Positions 17,154 to 26,245 are shown, counted from the stretch's first letter. The stretch: 64,000 nt of DNA from Bacteroides sp. (GCA_036351255.1 JAZBOS010000052.1:62001-126000); one strand, 5' to 3'. Program-made: numbers and translations. Notes: generated from the sequence alone by a model not told the origin.

Positions 17154-18551
17154 TTAGGATCGGTAGAGGTCGACCAGGTCCATATAAGCGGGGATGGCTG
17201 CCAGGGCGGGGTATGCTTCCAGCAGGGCATCCTGCCCTTCGCGGTTGCGGGTGAGGGCTTCTTCGAGGAAATAGGCCCCCTCTTTGCCTTTGCCGCTCAG
17301 GAAAAGATAGGCTGCCAGGCGGTAGCGCAGGGTGTTATTGTCGGGTAGGGTCAGCAGCGAACGGCTGGCCACCAGGATGGCTTCCTCACGCTGGCCCGAT
17401 TGCCACTGAGCCTCTGCATATTCAAACCAGGTCTCTTCGTCCTGGGGGTCAGATTCGAGGGCTTTTTCAAAGGTTTTCATCCCTTTCTCAGGTTCGCCTG
17501 CAGTGATGTAAGCATCGGCCAGCAGGCACAGATAGCCTGGGTTTTCGGGGTCAAGTTCAATGCCTCGTTCCAGGTAACGCAGGGCCTTGCGCGGGTTTCC
17601 TGCTTCCAGCTCACAAACCCCAAGGCCCATCCAGGCATCTACAATGGTGGGATCGATGCGGGTGGCACGGTGGTAATAATCGGCCGCCTTGGTATAGTCC
17701 TCCATCTTTTCGTAGCATTCACCTATGTAGTAAAACTTCATGCCGTCGGTTTCGTTCTGGGTGACCGATTTTTTGTACGCCTCCAGGGCTTCAGTAAACT
17801 GATTTAAGAGGCTGAGGGCATAGCCTTTGTGGAACCAGGAGTGCTCGTGGTCCTCGTCGATGGCAAGGGCATAATCGAAAGCCTCGAGGGCTTTTTCATA
17901 CAAGCTGGCGTTGATAAACGACACACCCAGGTTAAACCAAGCCTCGACACTGTAGGGATGGCGGTCGATGAGTTTCTGGAAGAAGTCAATGCTTTCCTGG
18001 GTCAACGAAAGGAGGTCGAAGCAATAGGCTGCTTCATATATAGCCATATCGTTCTCAGGATTGATCTCCAGGGCCTTTTCCAGGTATTCGATGGTCTTTT
18101 TAAAATTGCCCAGGTTTTCGTATTCAAAAGCTATGTTGATATAGATGAAGTCGGGTTCTTCAGCATCGGGCAAGGCTTTCAGGTATTCTTCAATGGCCTT
18201 GTCGAAGTTGCGTATTTGGGAGTAAACGGCTCCCTTGATGAGGAAAACCTCACTGTTTGAGGGTTCCATCTTTTCTATCTCAGCCAGCAGCTCAAGGGCA
18301 CGTTCTTCGCGGTTGAGGGTGGCCAGCAGCTGGGCTTTTTTCAGTAGCAACGCCATGGCACCATCGTGAACTTTAAGGGCATAATCAACCACTTTCAGAG
18401 CCCGGGTATAATTGCCACGGAACACGTAAAAGTCAATGACTTCCTCAAAGTCATCCACATCAAAATAAACGGACTGGCGAAGTTTTTCCTGTTCTTCGAA
18501 CTTCTCAACCTGCCAGGGGATATTGATATTGTCTTCGATCTGATTCTTCAT
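17154..18551 (-). CDS. tetratricopeptide-repeat protein
   Basis: About 465 residues from the ATG at 18551. An earlier in-frame start at 18677 adds a 42-residue leader with no repeat character. After a ~50-residue lead-in (NIPWQVEKFEEQEKL) the chain is nearly all TPR units of 34 residues. Examples are the FDKAIEEYLKAL, FKKTIEYLEKALEINPEN, YEKALEAFDYALAIDEDH, YTKAADYYHRATRIDPT and PRKALRYLERGIELDPEN blocks, roughly ten or more repeats to the C-terminus. No signal peptide with the chosen start, so probably cytoplasmic. TPR arrays are protein-binding scaffolds; the partner is unknown. It lies 23 bp upstream of comA and is divergent from ffh. Confidence 0.9.
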   Translation of the reverse strand: MKNQIEDNINIPWQVEKFEEQEKLRQSVYFDVDDFEEVIDFYVFRGNYTRALKVVDYALKVHDGAMALLLKKAQLLATLNREERALELLAEIEKMEPSNSEVFLIKGAVYSQIRNFDKAIEEYLKALPDAEEPDFIYINIAFEYENLGNFKKTIEYLEKALEINPENDMAIYEAAYCFDLLSLTQESIDFFQKLIDRHPYSVEAWFNLGVSFINASLYEKALEAFDYALAIDEDHEHSWFHKGYALSLLNQFTEALEAYKKSVTQNETDGMKFYYIGECYEKMEDYTKAADYYHRATRIDPTIVDAWMGLGVCELEAGNPRKALRYLERGIELDPENPGYLCLLADAYITAGEPEKGMKTFEKALESDPQDEETWFEYAEAQWQSGQREEAILVASRSLLTLPDNNTLRYRLAAYLFLSGKGKEGAYFLEEALTRNREGQDALLEAYPALAAIPAYMDLVDLYRS

Positions 18552-18802
18552 ATTTACAAGGTCGCAGGCAGGGTATCTTACCGGGTGCCGGTCAAAAAAT
18601 CCGCCCGTCAATTTCACTGCAAAGGTAATAAAAAAACAGGTCGTCAATGGAGAGGTTTTGCGACCCTCTTTCAGCATAAAATTACTAAGGAAACGATCAC
18701 GGACTGGACGGTATTTCCCGATTTTTCAAATTGTTTTCCACACGGGTTGACAGGTTGAGGGAAGGCTTGCACTTCCCATGCGGATTTTCCGGATAAAAAT
18801 GG

Positions 18803-18810
18803 TAATTTTG
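18803..18810 (+). promoter_or_regulatory. candidate ffh promoter, -7 element
   Basis: TAATTTTG, an exact TAnnTTTG match, placing the transcription start about 10-15 nt before the ffh ATG. No TTTG at the expected -33 distance. Confidence 0.45.
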
Positions 18811-18829
18811 CAAAAATTTTACAGAGAAT

Positions 18830-20170
18830 ATGTTTGAAAGTTTAAGTGATAAGCTCGACAGGGCGTTTAAGTTGCTCAAAGGTCAGGGGCACATCAGTGA
18901 GATCAACGTTGCAGAGACACTGAAGGATGTCAGGCGGGCCCTGCTGGATGCCGATGTTAACTTTAAAATCGCCAAGACCTTTACCGATACGGTGAAGGAA
19001 AAAGCCCTGGGGCAGAATGTGCTCACCGCGGTTTCACCCGGACAACTGATGGTGAAGATAGTTCACGAGGAGCTGACCACCCTGATGGGCACTACAAATG
19101 AAGAGATCAACCTCAAAGGCAGCCCTGCCATCATCCTCATTGCTGGCCTTCAGGGGAGTGGTAAAACCACTTTCTCAGCGAAGCTTGCAAATTTCCTGAA
19201 GTCGAAGAAAAGCAAAAAGGTTTTACTGGTGGCAGGCGACGTATACCGTCCTGCAGCCATTGACCAGTTAAAGGTGCTTGGTGAGCAAATCGGTGTGGAG
19301 GTCTTTACAGAAGAAGGCAGCAAAGACCCGGTAGGCATTGCCAGAAAAGCTGTTGCCCACGCTAAGACCATGGGTCACCAAGTGGTGATTGTGGATACCG
19401 CTGGCCGTCTGGCCATCGATGCCCAGATGATGGATGAGATCTCTTCCCTGAAGAAGAACCTGAATCCCCAGGAGACCCTTTTTGTGGTGGATGCAATGAC
19501 AGGTCAGGATGCCGTAAACACAGCCAAGACCTTTAATGACAGGCTCGACTTTGATGGGGTGGTGTTAACCAAACTGGACGGCGATACGCGCGGGGGTGCC
19601 GCCCTGACCATTCGTTCGGTCGTTGACAAACCCATCAAGTTTGTGGGTATCGGGGAGAAGATGGATGCCATCGACCTGTTCCACCCCAAACGTATGGCCG
19701 ACAGGATCCTGGGCATGGGCGACATCGTGTCGCTTGTTGAAAAGGCACAGGAGCAGTTCGACGTAGAAGAGGCACGAAAATTGCAAAAGAAACTGGCCAA
19801 AAACCAGTTTAACTTTGATGACTTCCTGTCACAGCTGCAACAGATCAAAAAAATGGGTAACGTGAAGGACCTGATGGGGATGATCCCGGGTATGGGGAAG
19901 GCTCTGAAGGATATCGACATTGAAGATGATGCCTTTAAGAGCATTGAAGCCATTATTCATTCGATGACCCCTGCCGAGCGGAATGATCCTGCGCTGCTGA
20001 ACGGTAACCGCCGCAAACGCATTGCCGATGGCAGCGGTACCACCATTACCGATGTAAACCGCCTGATCAAGCAATTTGAAGAAACCCGGAAGATGATGCG
20101 GGCGGTTACCACAGGAGGACAGGGAAAACTGATGAATATGATGAAAGGCAAGCCGGGGATGAGACGATAA
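18830..20170 (+). CDS. ffh: signal recognition particle GTPase Ffh
   Basis: A 446-residue SRP54 protein, usual bacterial length. N domain residues ~1-85 (MFESLSDKLDRAFKLLKGQG). G domain ~90-295 with P-loop GLQGSGKTTFSAKL, VDTAGRLAIDAQMM and VLTKLDGDTRGGAAL. Methionine-rich M domain ~310-446 with MGNVKDLMGMIPGMGKALKD and the RNA-binding helix region ending MMKGKPGMRR. It binds signal peptides leaving the ribosome together with 4.5S RNA and delivers them to FtsY. Monocistronic on this evidence, divergent from the TPR gene. Confidence 0.98.
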   Translation: MFESLSDKLDRAFKLLKGQGHISEINVAETLKDVRRALLDADVNFKIAKTFTDTVKEKALGQNVLTAVSPGQLMVKIVHEELTTLMGTTNEEINLKGSPAIILIAGLQGSGKTTFSAKLANFLKSKKSKKVLLVAGDVYRPAAIDQLKVLGEQIGVEVFTEEGSKDPVGIARKAVAHAKTMGHQVVIVDTAGRLAIDAQMMDEISSLKKNLNPQETLFVVDAMTGQDAVNTAKTFNDRLDFDGVVLTKLDGDTRGGAALTIRSVVDKPIKFVGIGEKMDAIDLFHPKRMADRILGMGDIVSLVEKAQEQFDVEEARKLQKKLAKNQFNFDDFLSQLQQIKKMGNVKDLMGMIPGMGKALKDIDIEDDAFKSIEAIIHSMTPAERNDPALLNGNRRKRIADGSGTTITDVNRLIKQFEETRKMMRAVTTGGQGKLMNMMKGKPGMRR

Positions 20171-20204
20171 GGCTAGGGGTTTGGAATTCGAATTCAGAAG
20201 TTTG

Positions 20205-20252
20205 GAGTTCAAGGTTTAGAGTTAAGGTTCAAGGTTCAGCGTTTAAGGTTCA
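20205..20252. repeat. 7-bp-period repeat AGGTTCA-like between ffh and folD
   Basis: Successive heptamers GAGTTCA, AGGTTTA, a 6-mer GAGTTA, AGGTTCA, AGGTTCA, GCGTTTA, AGGTTCA. Non-coding, in the 205-bp gap after ffh. A second heptamer locus with a different word lies at 32539-32580. Confidence 0.75.
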
Positions 20253-20375
20253 TGGCCGTGGACAATTATCAGCGTTTTTAAAGTTCCAGGGATAGAATAA
20301 TTGGTAATTTTTTTTAGGTTTGAACCAGTTGTGTGCATTGTTTGTTAGGGTTTTGTATCCATAAAAACCAGCATT

Positions 20376-21257
20376 ATGAAACTTATTGACGGAAAGAAGA
20401 TTGCTGAAATCATTAAGGGAGAGATTGCGGCAGAAGTGTCAAAAATTAAAGATGCAGACGGCAAGGTGCCCCACCTGGCTGCCATCCTGGTAGGTGAAGA
20501 CGCTGCCAGTCAAACCTATGTCAACAGTAAGGCGAAGGCCTGCCATGAGGTGGGTTTCGATTCTTCTACCTACCGGTTTCCTGCTGACATTTCAGAAGAA
20601 AAACTGCTGGAAACCGTCGATTTCATCAACAATGATCCTGAAATTGATGGCTTGATCGTACAATTACCTCTTCCTAAGCATATTGACAACCAAAAGATCA
20701 TCCAGCGCATTCTTCCCAAGAAGGATGTGGATGGGTTCCACCCGATCAACGTGGGTCGGATGACCATCGGGCTTCCCGCCTATGTTTCAGCCACCCCCAA
20801 TGGCATCATGCAATTGATTGAACGCAGTGGCATCAGGACCACGGGGATGAACTGCGTGGTGCTGGGCCGCAGCAATATCGTGGGCAAGCCCATGAGCATC
20901 CTTATGTCGCGCAATGCCGAGCCCGGTAATGCCACAGTGACGGTTTGCCACAGCAAGACTAAAAACCTCAAGGATATAACCTCACAGGCCGACATACTGA
21001 TTGTGGCTATGGGTCAGCCTGAATTTGTGACGGCCGATATGGTGAAAGAAGGAGCCGTAGTGATCGATGTGGGTATTCATCGTGTGGAATCAGACAAGAC
21101 AAAATCGGGATTTCGCCTCATTGGGGATGTAAAGTTTGATGAGGTGTCAAAAAAAGCCTCCCATATCACCCCGGTGCCCGGTGGAGTAGGCCCCATGACC
21201 ATAGTTTCCCTGCTGATGAACACCCTGAAGGCAGCCAAAAAAGAAATTTACCCCTAA
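20376..21257 (+). CDS. folD: methylenetetrahydrofolate dehydrogenase / cyclohydrolase FolD
   Basis: A 293-residue bifunctional enzyme converting 5,10-methylene-THF to 10-formyl-THF with NADP. Family signatures are present: [20 protein letters not shown] with the catalytic lysine, [13 protein letters not shown], the loop [14 protein letters not shown], the nucleotide-binding [16 protein letters not shown], and the end [16 protein letters not shown]. Full length. It links the glycine-cleavage and thymidylate genes elsewhere in the window through the folate pool. The queE start lies 2 bp after its stop, so the two are cotranscribed and possibly translationally coupled. Confidence 0.97.
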   Translation: MKLIDGKKIAEIIKGEIAAEVSKIKDADGKVPHLAAILVGEDAASQTYVNSKAKACHEVGFDSSTYRFPADISEEKLLETVDFINNDPEIDGLIVQLPLPKHIDNQKIIQRILPKKDVDGFHPINVGRMTIGLPAYVSATPNGIMQLIERSGIRTTGMNCVVLGRSNIVGKPMSILMSRNAEPGNATVTVCHSKTKNLKDITSQADILIVAMGQPEFVTADMVKEGAVVIDVGIHRVESDKTKSGFRLIGDVKFDEVSKKASHITPVPGGVGPMTIVSLLMNTLKAAKKEIYP

Positions 21258-21259
21258 TA

Positions 21260-21916
21260 TTGTACCATCATAGTTTAACCAAGCTGTCGGCGCTTCAGCA
21301 GCAGTTGCTGACTGAAGGCCGTTTACTGCCCGTCATGGAGATGTTTTATTCGCTTCAGGGCGAAGGCTTTCATACGGGCAAGGCAGCTTCCTTTGTGCGT
21401 ATCGGGGGCTGTGATGTGGGTTGCCACTGGTGCGATGTGAAGGAGTCGTGGGATGCCTCCCTGCATCCCCTTACACCCTCAGAGGAAATCGTTGAGACCG
21501 TCTGTTCTTATCCTGCCAAAGCGGTTGTGATTACCGGCGGGGAGCCTCTAATGTATAATCTGGATGTGCTGTGCAGTTTGCTGAGTGAACAAGGGATCGA
21601 GACCTTCCTCGAAACCTCGGGCGCTTATCCGTTGAGCGGCAAATTTGACTGGATCTGCCTTTCTCCAAAGTCGCAGCAGCCCCCGCGTTCAGATATGCTT
21701 CAAAAGGCCCATGAACTTAAAGTGATCATTCACGGAGATGCAGACTTTGAGTGGGCGGAAGAGAATGCAGGGCAGGTGCGCGAAAACTGCCTGTTGTTCC
21801 TGCAGCCCGAGTGGAGTCAGCATAAGATAATGCTTCCCCTGATTGTGGAATATGTGCAGAAAAATCCCCGCTGGATGGTTTCGCTGCAGTCGCATAAGTT
21901 TATGAATATTCCCTGA
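21260..21916 (+). CDS. queE: 7-carboxy-7-deazaguanine synthase (radical SAM)
   Basis: A 218-residue QueE catalysing the radical-SAM ring contraction of carboxytetrahydropterin in queuosine (7-deazaguanine) synthesis. The N-terminal YSLQGEGFHTGKAASFVRIGG precedes the cluster motif CDVGCHWC (CxxxCxxC), followed by KESWD. VVITGGEPLMYN is the SAM glycine-rich motif. The start is given as TTG at 21260. The first ATG in frame is 75 bp further in, just before the QGEG motif, and would remove ~25 residues that resemble the leader I recall in Bacteroidota homologs, so TTG is preferred. It is 2 bp downstream of folD. Confidence 0.93.
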   Translation: MYHHSLTKLSALQQQLLTEGRLLPVMEMFYSLQGEGFHTGKAASFVRIGGCDVGCHWCDVKESWDASLHPLTPSEEIVETVCSYPAKAVVITGGEPLMYNLDVLCSLLSEQGIETFLETSGAYPLSGKFDWICLSPKSQQPPRSDMLQKAHELKVIIHGDADFEWAEENAGQVRENCLLFLQPEWSQHKIMLPLIVEYVQKNPRWMVSLQSHKFMNIP

Positions 21917-21955
21917 CCTTTTTTTCTCCCGAAACTTTCCGTAAATTTGGCTGAC

Positions 21956-21962
21956 AGGAGGT
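21956..21962 (+). promoter_or_regulatory. strong Shine-Dalgarno before the OmpA-family gene
   Basis: AGGAGGT lies 3 nt before the ATG at 21966. Near-consensus ribosome-binding sites are uncommon in Bacteroidota, so this fixes the start and hints at SD-dependent translation of this gene. Confidence 0.6.
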
Positions 21963-21965
21963 ACA

Positions 21966-23915
21966 ATGAAAAATCCTTTCCGCCTAACATTTTTGATGCT
22001 GCTGGTATTTTTTGCGGTGGACGGTTTTGCCCAGGGCGACGATCAGCTTACCACTCGCAATCAGCGTGCCCGAAAGTCGTTTGAGCGCGCCATTCAGTCA
22101 TGGCGCCAACACGACGACAGCCGTACAATTACTGAACTTCGCCTGGCCATTGAGAGCGATCCTGACTTTGTGGAAGCCCACCTGTTGTTGGGTGAGGTGT
22201 ATTTTTCCCGTGAATATTACCAGGAAAGCATCCCCAGCTACCAGCGAGCTTTGGAAATTGACCCAGATTTTTTCCCGCAGGCCCGGTATTACCTGGGCTC
22301 CTCGCTATTGAAAACAGGTCAGTATGCAGAAGCGAAAGAACAATTTCAGGCTTACCTTGGGCTGGAGAATATCAGCGAGAACCTGAAAAATGCCTCTGAA
22401 GCCGGTCTTAAAACTTGTGAGTTTGCCCTTAAGTCCATGGCTAATCCAGTGCCTTTCAACCCAGGCAACCTTGGAGATTCTATCAACTCAGTATTTCCTG
22501 AATACAGTCCCACGCTGACCACGGATGAACGGACCCTGATCTTTACGCGGAAGATCCCGCGGATGGAAAGCTACGGGCCCTCGGCTAATCATTTCCATGA
22601 GGATTTCTTTATCAGCCAGATGGGAGAAGAGGGATGGTCAGCTGCGAGCAATCTTGGGCCGCCCATCAATACCGGCGGAAATGAAGGGGCGCAAAGCCTT
22701 TCGGCCGACGGGCGTCACCTCTTTTTTACCGCTTGCAACCGTCAGGATGGGATGGGTAGTTGCGATATTTATTTTGCCCAGCGAACGGGTCGCGAATGGA
22801 GTTTCCCAGCCAACCTGGGTCCTGTTGTCAATAGCGGGGCCTGGGACTCCCAACCATCCATTTCGCCCGATGGCAAGACCCTGTTTTTTTCCAGTGCCCG
22901 CAATGGTAGCCTCGGGAAAATGGATATTTGGCAAACTACCTTAGGTGAAGATGGCGAGTGGTCATATCCAATAAACCTTGGCCCTGGTATAAATACGGAA
23001 GGACGAGAAATGTCTCCTTTCATCCATCCTGATAACGAGACCCTGTTTTTTGCTTCTGATGGCCATCCGGGGATGGGTGGATTGGATATTTTTTTCAGCC
23101 GGCGCGATTCTCTGGGCCAATGGTCTGAACCCGTTAATCTTGGCTACCCCATCAACTCATACGGTGACGAATTTTCACTGATTGTGGGGGCAGGAGGAAT
23201 CAATGCTTATTTTGCCTCTGACCTTTACGGGGGTTTTGGGGATACCGACATTTATCATTTTGAGTTGTATGAGGCGGCGCGGCCTACCCCGGTGACCTTT
23301 ATGCGTGGGGTGGTATTTGATAAGGAAAATGGCCATAAATTGCGGGCCACTTTTGAACTCACTGAACTTGAAACGGGGCAGGTCATCATGGAATCCACTT
23401 CTGACCGGCAGACCGGAGAGTTTCTGGTTGCCATTCCCACAGGGAAATTGCTGGGGCTGAACGTGTCGCACCCGGATTTCCTGTTTTTCTCCGAACACTT
23501 CAGCTATGAAGAAACCAGAACAGGGGCGGATCCTTATTTGCGCGACATTCCCTTGCATCCCATCAGGGAAGGGGAAGCCGTGGTGTTGCGCAACATTTTC
23601 TTTGACACCGATCGTTATGACTTGAAGCCGGCTTCTGAGGCCGAGCTGCTTAGGCTGGTGAGACTTCTGCAAAGCAACCCACGCATGAGAATTGAGATTA
23701 GCGGACATACAGATAACGTGGGTTCGGATGCTTATAACCTAGAACTTTCCAAAAATCGGGCACAAAGTGTCATGCAATTCCTCATTGATGCAGGGATTGA
23801 TAAAAGCCGGTTGAGTTTTGAGGGTTATGCCGATACCCAGCCTCTTGACAACAATGACACGGAGGAAGGCCGGGCCAATAACAGACGCACCGAATTCAAA
23901 ATAATGGATTTTTAA
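21966..23915 (+). CDS. OmpA-family envelope protein with TPR, PD40 propeller and CRD (PorE-like architecture)
   Basis: A 649-residue protein. Residues 1-22 are a signal peptide (ending DGFAQG). TPR units span ~30-150 (PDFVEAHLLLGEVYFSREYY; YYLGSSLLKTGQYAEAKEQF). PD40/WD40-like blades cover ~165-440 (YSPTLTTDERTLIFTR, QSLSADGRHLFFTA, QPSISPDGKTLFFSSA, SPFIHPDNETLFFASD). A carboxypeptidase-regulatory fold is at ~450-525. The OmpA peptidoglycan-binding domain at ~535-649 has SGHTDNVGSDAYNLELSKNRA and RANNRRTEFKI. The same order is described for PorE of the type IX secretion system in Porphyromonas, but Bacteroidota have several paralogs with this layout and no other T9SS gene is adjacent. It probably anchors an outer-membrane complex to peptidoglycan. 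Confidence 0.9.
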   Translation: MKNPFRLTFLMLLVFFAVDGFAQGDDQLTTRNQRARKSFERAIQSWRQHDDSRTITELRLAIESDPDFVEAHLLLGEVYFSREYYQESIPSYQRALEIDPDFFPQARYYLGSSLLKTGQYAEAKEQFQAYLGLENISENLKNASEAGLKTCEFALKSMANPVPFNPGNLGDSINSVFPEYSPTLTTDERTLIFTRKIPRMESYGPSANHFHEDFFISQMGEEGWSAASNLGPPINTGGNEGAQSLSADGRHLFFTACNRQDGMGSCDIYFAQRTGREWSFPANLGPVVNSGAWDSQPSISPDGKTLFFSSARNGSLGKMDIWQTTLGEDGEWSYPINLGPGINTEGREMSPFIHPDNETLFFASDGHPGMGGLDIFFSRRDSLGQWSEPVNLGYPINSYGDEFSLIVGAGGINAYFASDLYGGFGDTDIYHFELYEAARPTPVTFMRGVVFDKENGHKLRATFELTELETGQVIMESTSDRQTGEFLVAIPTGKLLGLNVSHPDFLFFSEHFSYEETRTGADPYLRDIPLHPIREGEAVVLRNIFFDTDRYDLKPASEAELLRLVRLLQSNPRMRIEISGHTDNVGSDAYNLELSKNRAQSVMQFLIDAGIDKSRLSFEGYADTQPLDNNDTEEGRANNRRTEFKIMDF

Positions 23916-23925
23916 ACATATTGCT

Positions 23926-24648
23926 ATGCTGGCTAACATTAACTTATTTCGTATTCTGTTCCTTGATATAGAAACCGTGCCCATTGCCCCGGATTTTGAG
24001 TCTTTGCCCGAAACTTTTCAGCGGCTTTGGGAAAAGAAGTCAGCCAATCTGAAAAACGTTGAGGAATTCAGTCCTGCTGACCTTTTTGAGCGGGCCGGGA
24101 TTTATGCCGAGTTTGGCAAGATCATTTGTGTTTCTGCGGGTTTTTTTCACAAGGAGGAAGACCAGCTTTCTTTTCGGGTTAAATCCTTTTACGGGGATGA
24201 TGAGAAATACCTCCTGATGGATTTCGCCGAATTGCTTAATGAGCACTTTAACTCGGCGGCCCATTACCTGTGTGCCCACAATGGGAAAGAATTTGACTTT
24301 CCCTATCTTTCGAGGCGCATGCTGATCAATGGCATGGACCTGCCCTACCTGCTCGACAACTTTGCCAAAAAACCCTGGGAAACTACCTTGCTTGATACCA
24401 TGGAACTTTGGAAGTTTGGGGATTTCAAGAACTATACTTCCCTTGAACTGCTATCGGCAGTATTTAACATACCGACTCCAAAGGATGACATCTCAGGTAA
24501 GGATGTTGCAAGGGTTTATTGGGTGGATCAGGACCTTGAGCGCATCGCCACTTACTGCAGCAAGGATGTTGTGACCATTGCAAGGCTATACCTGAAATAC
24601 CGTATGGCGGGCGATTTGCTGGACGAACAGGTGTTTTATCTTTCCTGA
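23926..24648 (+). CDS. PolB-like 3'-5' exonuclease
   Basis: A 240-residue ribonuclease-H-fold exonuclease related to the proofreading domain of family-B polymerases (DNA_pol_B_exo2 type). Exo I is FLDIETVPIAP (DxE) at ~residues 9-19, Exo II is CAHNGKEFDFPYLSRRML near 120, and Exo III is TYCSKDVVTIARLY (YxxxD) near 210. All catalytic acidic positions appear intact. A polymerase domain is absent, so it is a stand-alone nuclease acting on DNA or RNA. It begins 10 bp after the OmpA gene and ends 12 bp before the Cas4-like gene; the tight spacing with a second nuclease suggests that these two work together. Confidence 0.88.
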   Translation: MLANINLFRILFLDIETVPIAPDFESLPETFQRLWEKKSANLKNVEEFSPADLFERAGIYAEFGKIICVSAGFFHKEEDQLSFRVKSFYGDDEKYLLMDFAELLNEHFNSAAHYLCAHNGKEFDFPYLSRRMLINGMDLPYLLDNFAKKPWETTLLDTMELWKFGDFKNYTSLELLSAVFNIPTPKDDISGKDVARVYWVDQDLERIATYCSKDVVTIARLYLKYRMAGDLLDEQVFYLS

Positions 24649-24660
24649 ACCAAGCCTGCC

Positions 24661-26142
24661 ATGACAAAACCCAGCGGTGACAGGGCCATCCTGTCCAAAT
24701 CTACTTTTATCCGTGGCCTGCAATGCGAAAAGTCGCTGTATTTGCACAAGAACCGTCCATTTTTGCGCGACCGCCTGTCGCCTGAACAGCTGGCCAAGTT
24801 TTCCCGCGGGACGGATGTAGGCGTATATGCCTGGGACTTGTTTCCCGGTGGGGTGGATGCCTCGCCCAAGACCCATTTCCAAATGGCCGCTTCTGTAAAA
24901 AAAACAGCAGCCTTTATTGAGGCCGGTGAAAAGGTTATCTACGAAGCTGCCTTTGAACACGAGGGTGTTGTTGTGGCTCTAGACATCCTGGTAAAGGAAG
25001 ACCTTGGCTGGAAGGCCATAGAGGTGAAAAGCAGCCGGGCCATTTCGGATACCTATCTGTGGGACGCTTCGCTTCAATATTACGTTATCAGGGGTGCAGG
25101 CCTGGAACTGGTTGACTTTTCCATTGCATACATTGACCAGGCGTTTATTAAGGATGGCCCCGTTCAGCCCGAAAAACTGTTCATCCTGGAAAATGTTTTG
25201 CCGATAGTGCTTGATCGTCAGGGAGTTGTTGGTGAAAAGATTGTTCGGTTGAAAGAAGTTATCCCCCTGAAAAACTCACCCAAAATTCCCATCGGCCCGC
25301 AATGTCACGATCCATATCCCTGCGACTTTATCGGGCATTGCTGGAAAAAGGTGCCTGCGGGTTCCGTGTTTGAACTGAAATGCCTTGATGAAGAACAAAA
25401 ATTCAGGTATTTTGAGAATGGGATCGTTCAGGCTGCTGACCTTCCTGAAGAAGAACTTGATGAACTTAGCCTGCGCCAGATACAAAGCATTGCCTTGGGG
25501 AAGGAATTGGCAGACAGGGATAAGCTAAGCGATTTTCTTGGACAAGTCAAGCAACCTGTCTCCTTGTTCTCGTGGCTTGATTTTAAGCCAGCAATACCGA
25601 TTTTTGAAGGAACAAAACCTTATCAACCCATACACTATTCACTGGCGTGGCAAAATCCAGGGAAAGGCAATGAGGAAACCGAGATATATTCTGCTCCGGC
25701 ATTTCCAGGGGAAGAAACATTAATGCGGCTGGTGGACATATTGGCACGAACGGAAACGATCCTGGTGTTTGGTGTGCTGCCTGACTTTGAGGTGCTGTTT
25801 CAGATGACCAAAGGGGGCACAGTGATTCAGGGAAAGTTCAAAAATTTGCTCGATAAAGCCATTGACATATCCAGTCCATTTAGCGATGGCACAATTGTCT
25901 GGCCTCAAATGGTTCGTGCCTTTACCCCAGAGGATATTCTGCAGTCGATGGGAAAACCAGTTATTACCCCTGCGGGAAAAATTAAAACCCGTTTGGAAGC
26001 TGCCCTGGCCATTGAAAAACTGGCCCGGGGAAACGTTGAGGAGGATTCTGAAACGGTATTAAGGGACATTGAAGCATTTCATTCTGCCCGCTTATCCAAT
26101 TTGCTAAATTTATTCAGGATACTGGAGAAACTGGTTCAGTAG
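24661..26142 (+). CDS. Cas4-like / DUF2779-type nuclease protein with degenerate exonuclease half
   Basis: A 493-residue two-part protein. The N-terminal ~270 residues look like a PD-(D/E)XK nuclease of Cas4/DUF2779 type: KSTFIRGLQCEKSLYLHK, then ALDILVKEDLGWKAIEVKSS (the D...ExK core), and a cysteine patch CHDPYPCDFIGHCW, which with the early Cys could hold an Fe-S cluster. The C-terminal half aligns by eye with the DUF2779 RNase-H-like domain, but its first motif, normally DFET-like, is LDFKPAIP here, so the catalytic Glu is Lys, and the later motifs are weak. The intact exonuclease encoded 12 bp upstream may supply the missing activity. Role unknown; DNA repair or RNA processing are both possible. 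No CRISPR array or cas1/cas2 is present. Confidence 0.75.
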   Translation: MTKPSGDRAILSKSTFIRGLQCEKSLYLHKNRPFLRDRLSPEQLAKFSRGTDVGVYAWDLFPGGVDASPKTHFQMAASVKKTAAFIEAGEKVIYEAAFEHEGVVVALDILVKEDLGWKAIEVKSSRAISDTYLWDASLQYYVIRGAGLELVDFSIAYIDQAFIKDGPVQPEKLFILENVLPIVLDRQGVVGEKIVRLKEVIPLKNSPKIPIGPQCHDPYPCDFIGHCWKKVPAGSVFELKCLDEEQKFRYFENGIVQAADLPEEELDELSLRQIQSIALGKELADRDKLSDFLGQVKQPVSLFSWLDFKPAIPIFEGTKPYQPIHYSLAWQNPGKGNEETEIYSAPAFPGEETLMRLVDILARTETILVFGVLPDFEVLFQMTKGGTVIQGKFKNLLDKAIDISSPFSDGTIVWPQMVRAFTPEDILQSMGKPVITPAGKIKTRLEAALAIEKLARGNVEEDSETVLRDIEAFHSARLSNLLNLFRILEKLVQ

Positions 26143-26233
26143 AGGAAAACATAATTTTTTCAAGCAGCTATGTAAATTTTCCGGATTGTTAATATTTATT
26201 CCTGAAAACCTTTTTCGTACCACCCTGATTGAT

Positions 26234-26241
26234 TATTTTTG
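26234..26241 (+). promoter_or_regulatory. candidate dnaB promoter, -7 element
   Basis: TATTTTTG matches TAnnTTTG, with TTTT 19 nt upstream (26211-26214). It ends 4 nt before the dnaB ATG, so transcription would start at or just after the start codon. Either the transcript is leaderless or the box is fortuitous. Confidence 0.3.
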
Positions 26242-26245
26242 ACAA

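Noticed and set aside
24661..26142. CRISPR-associated Cas4
   Set aside because: The nuclease half is Cas4-like, but no cas1, cas2 or repeat array exists in the window, and the C-terminal half fits DUF2779 better.
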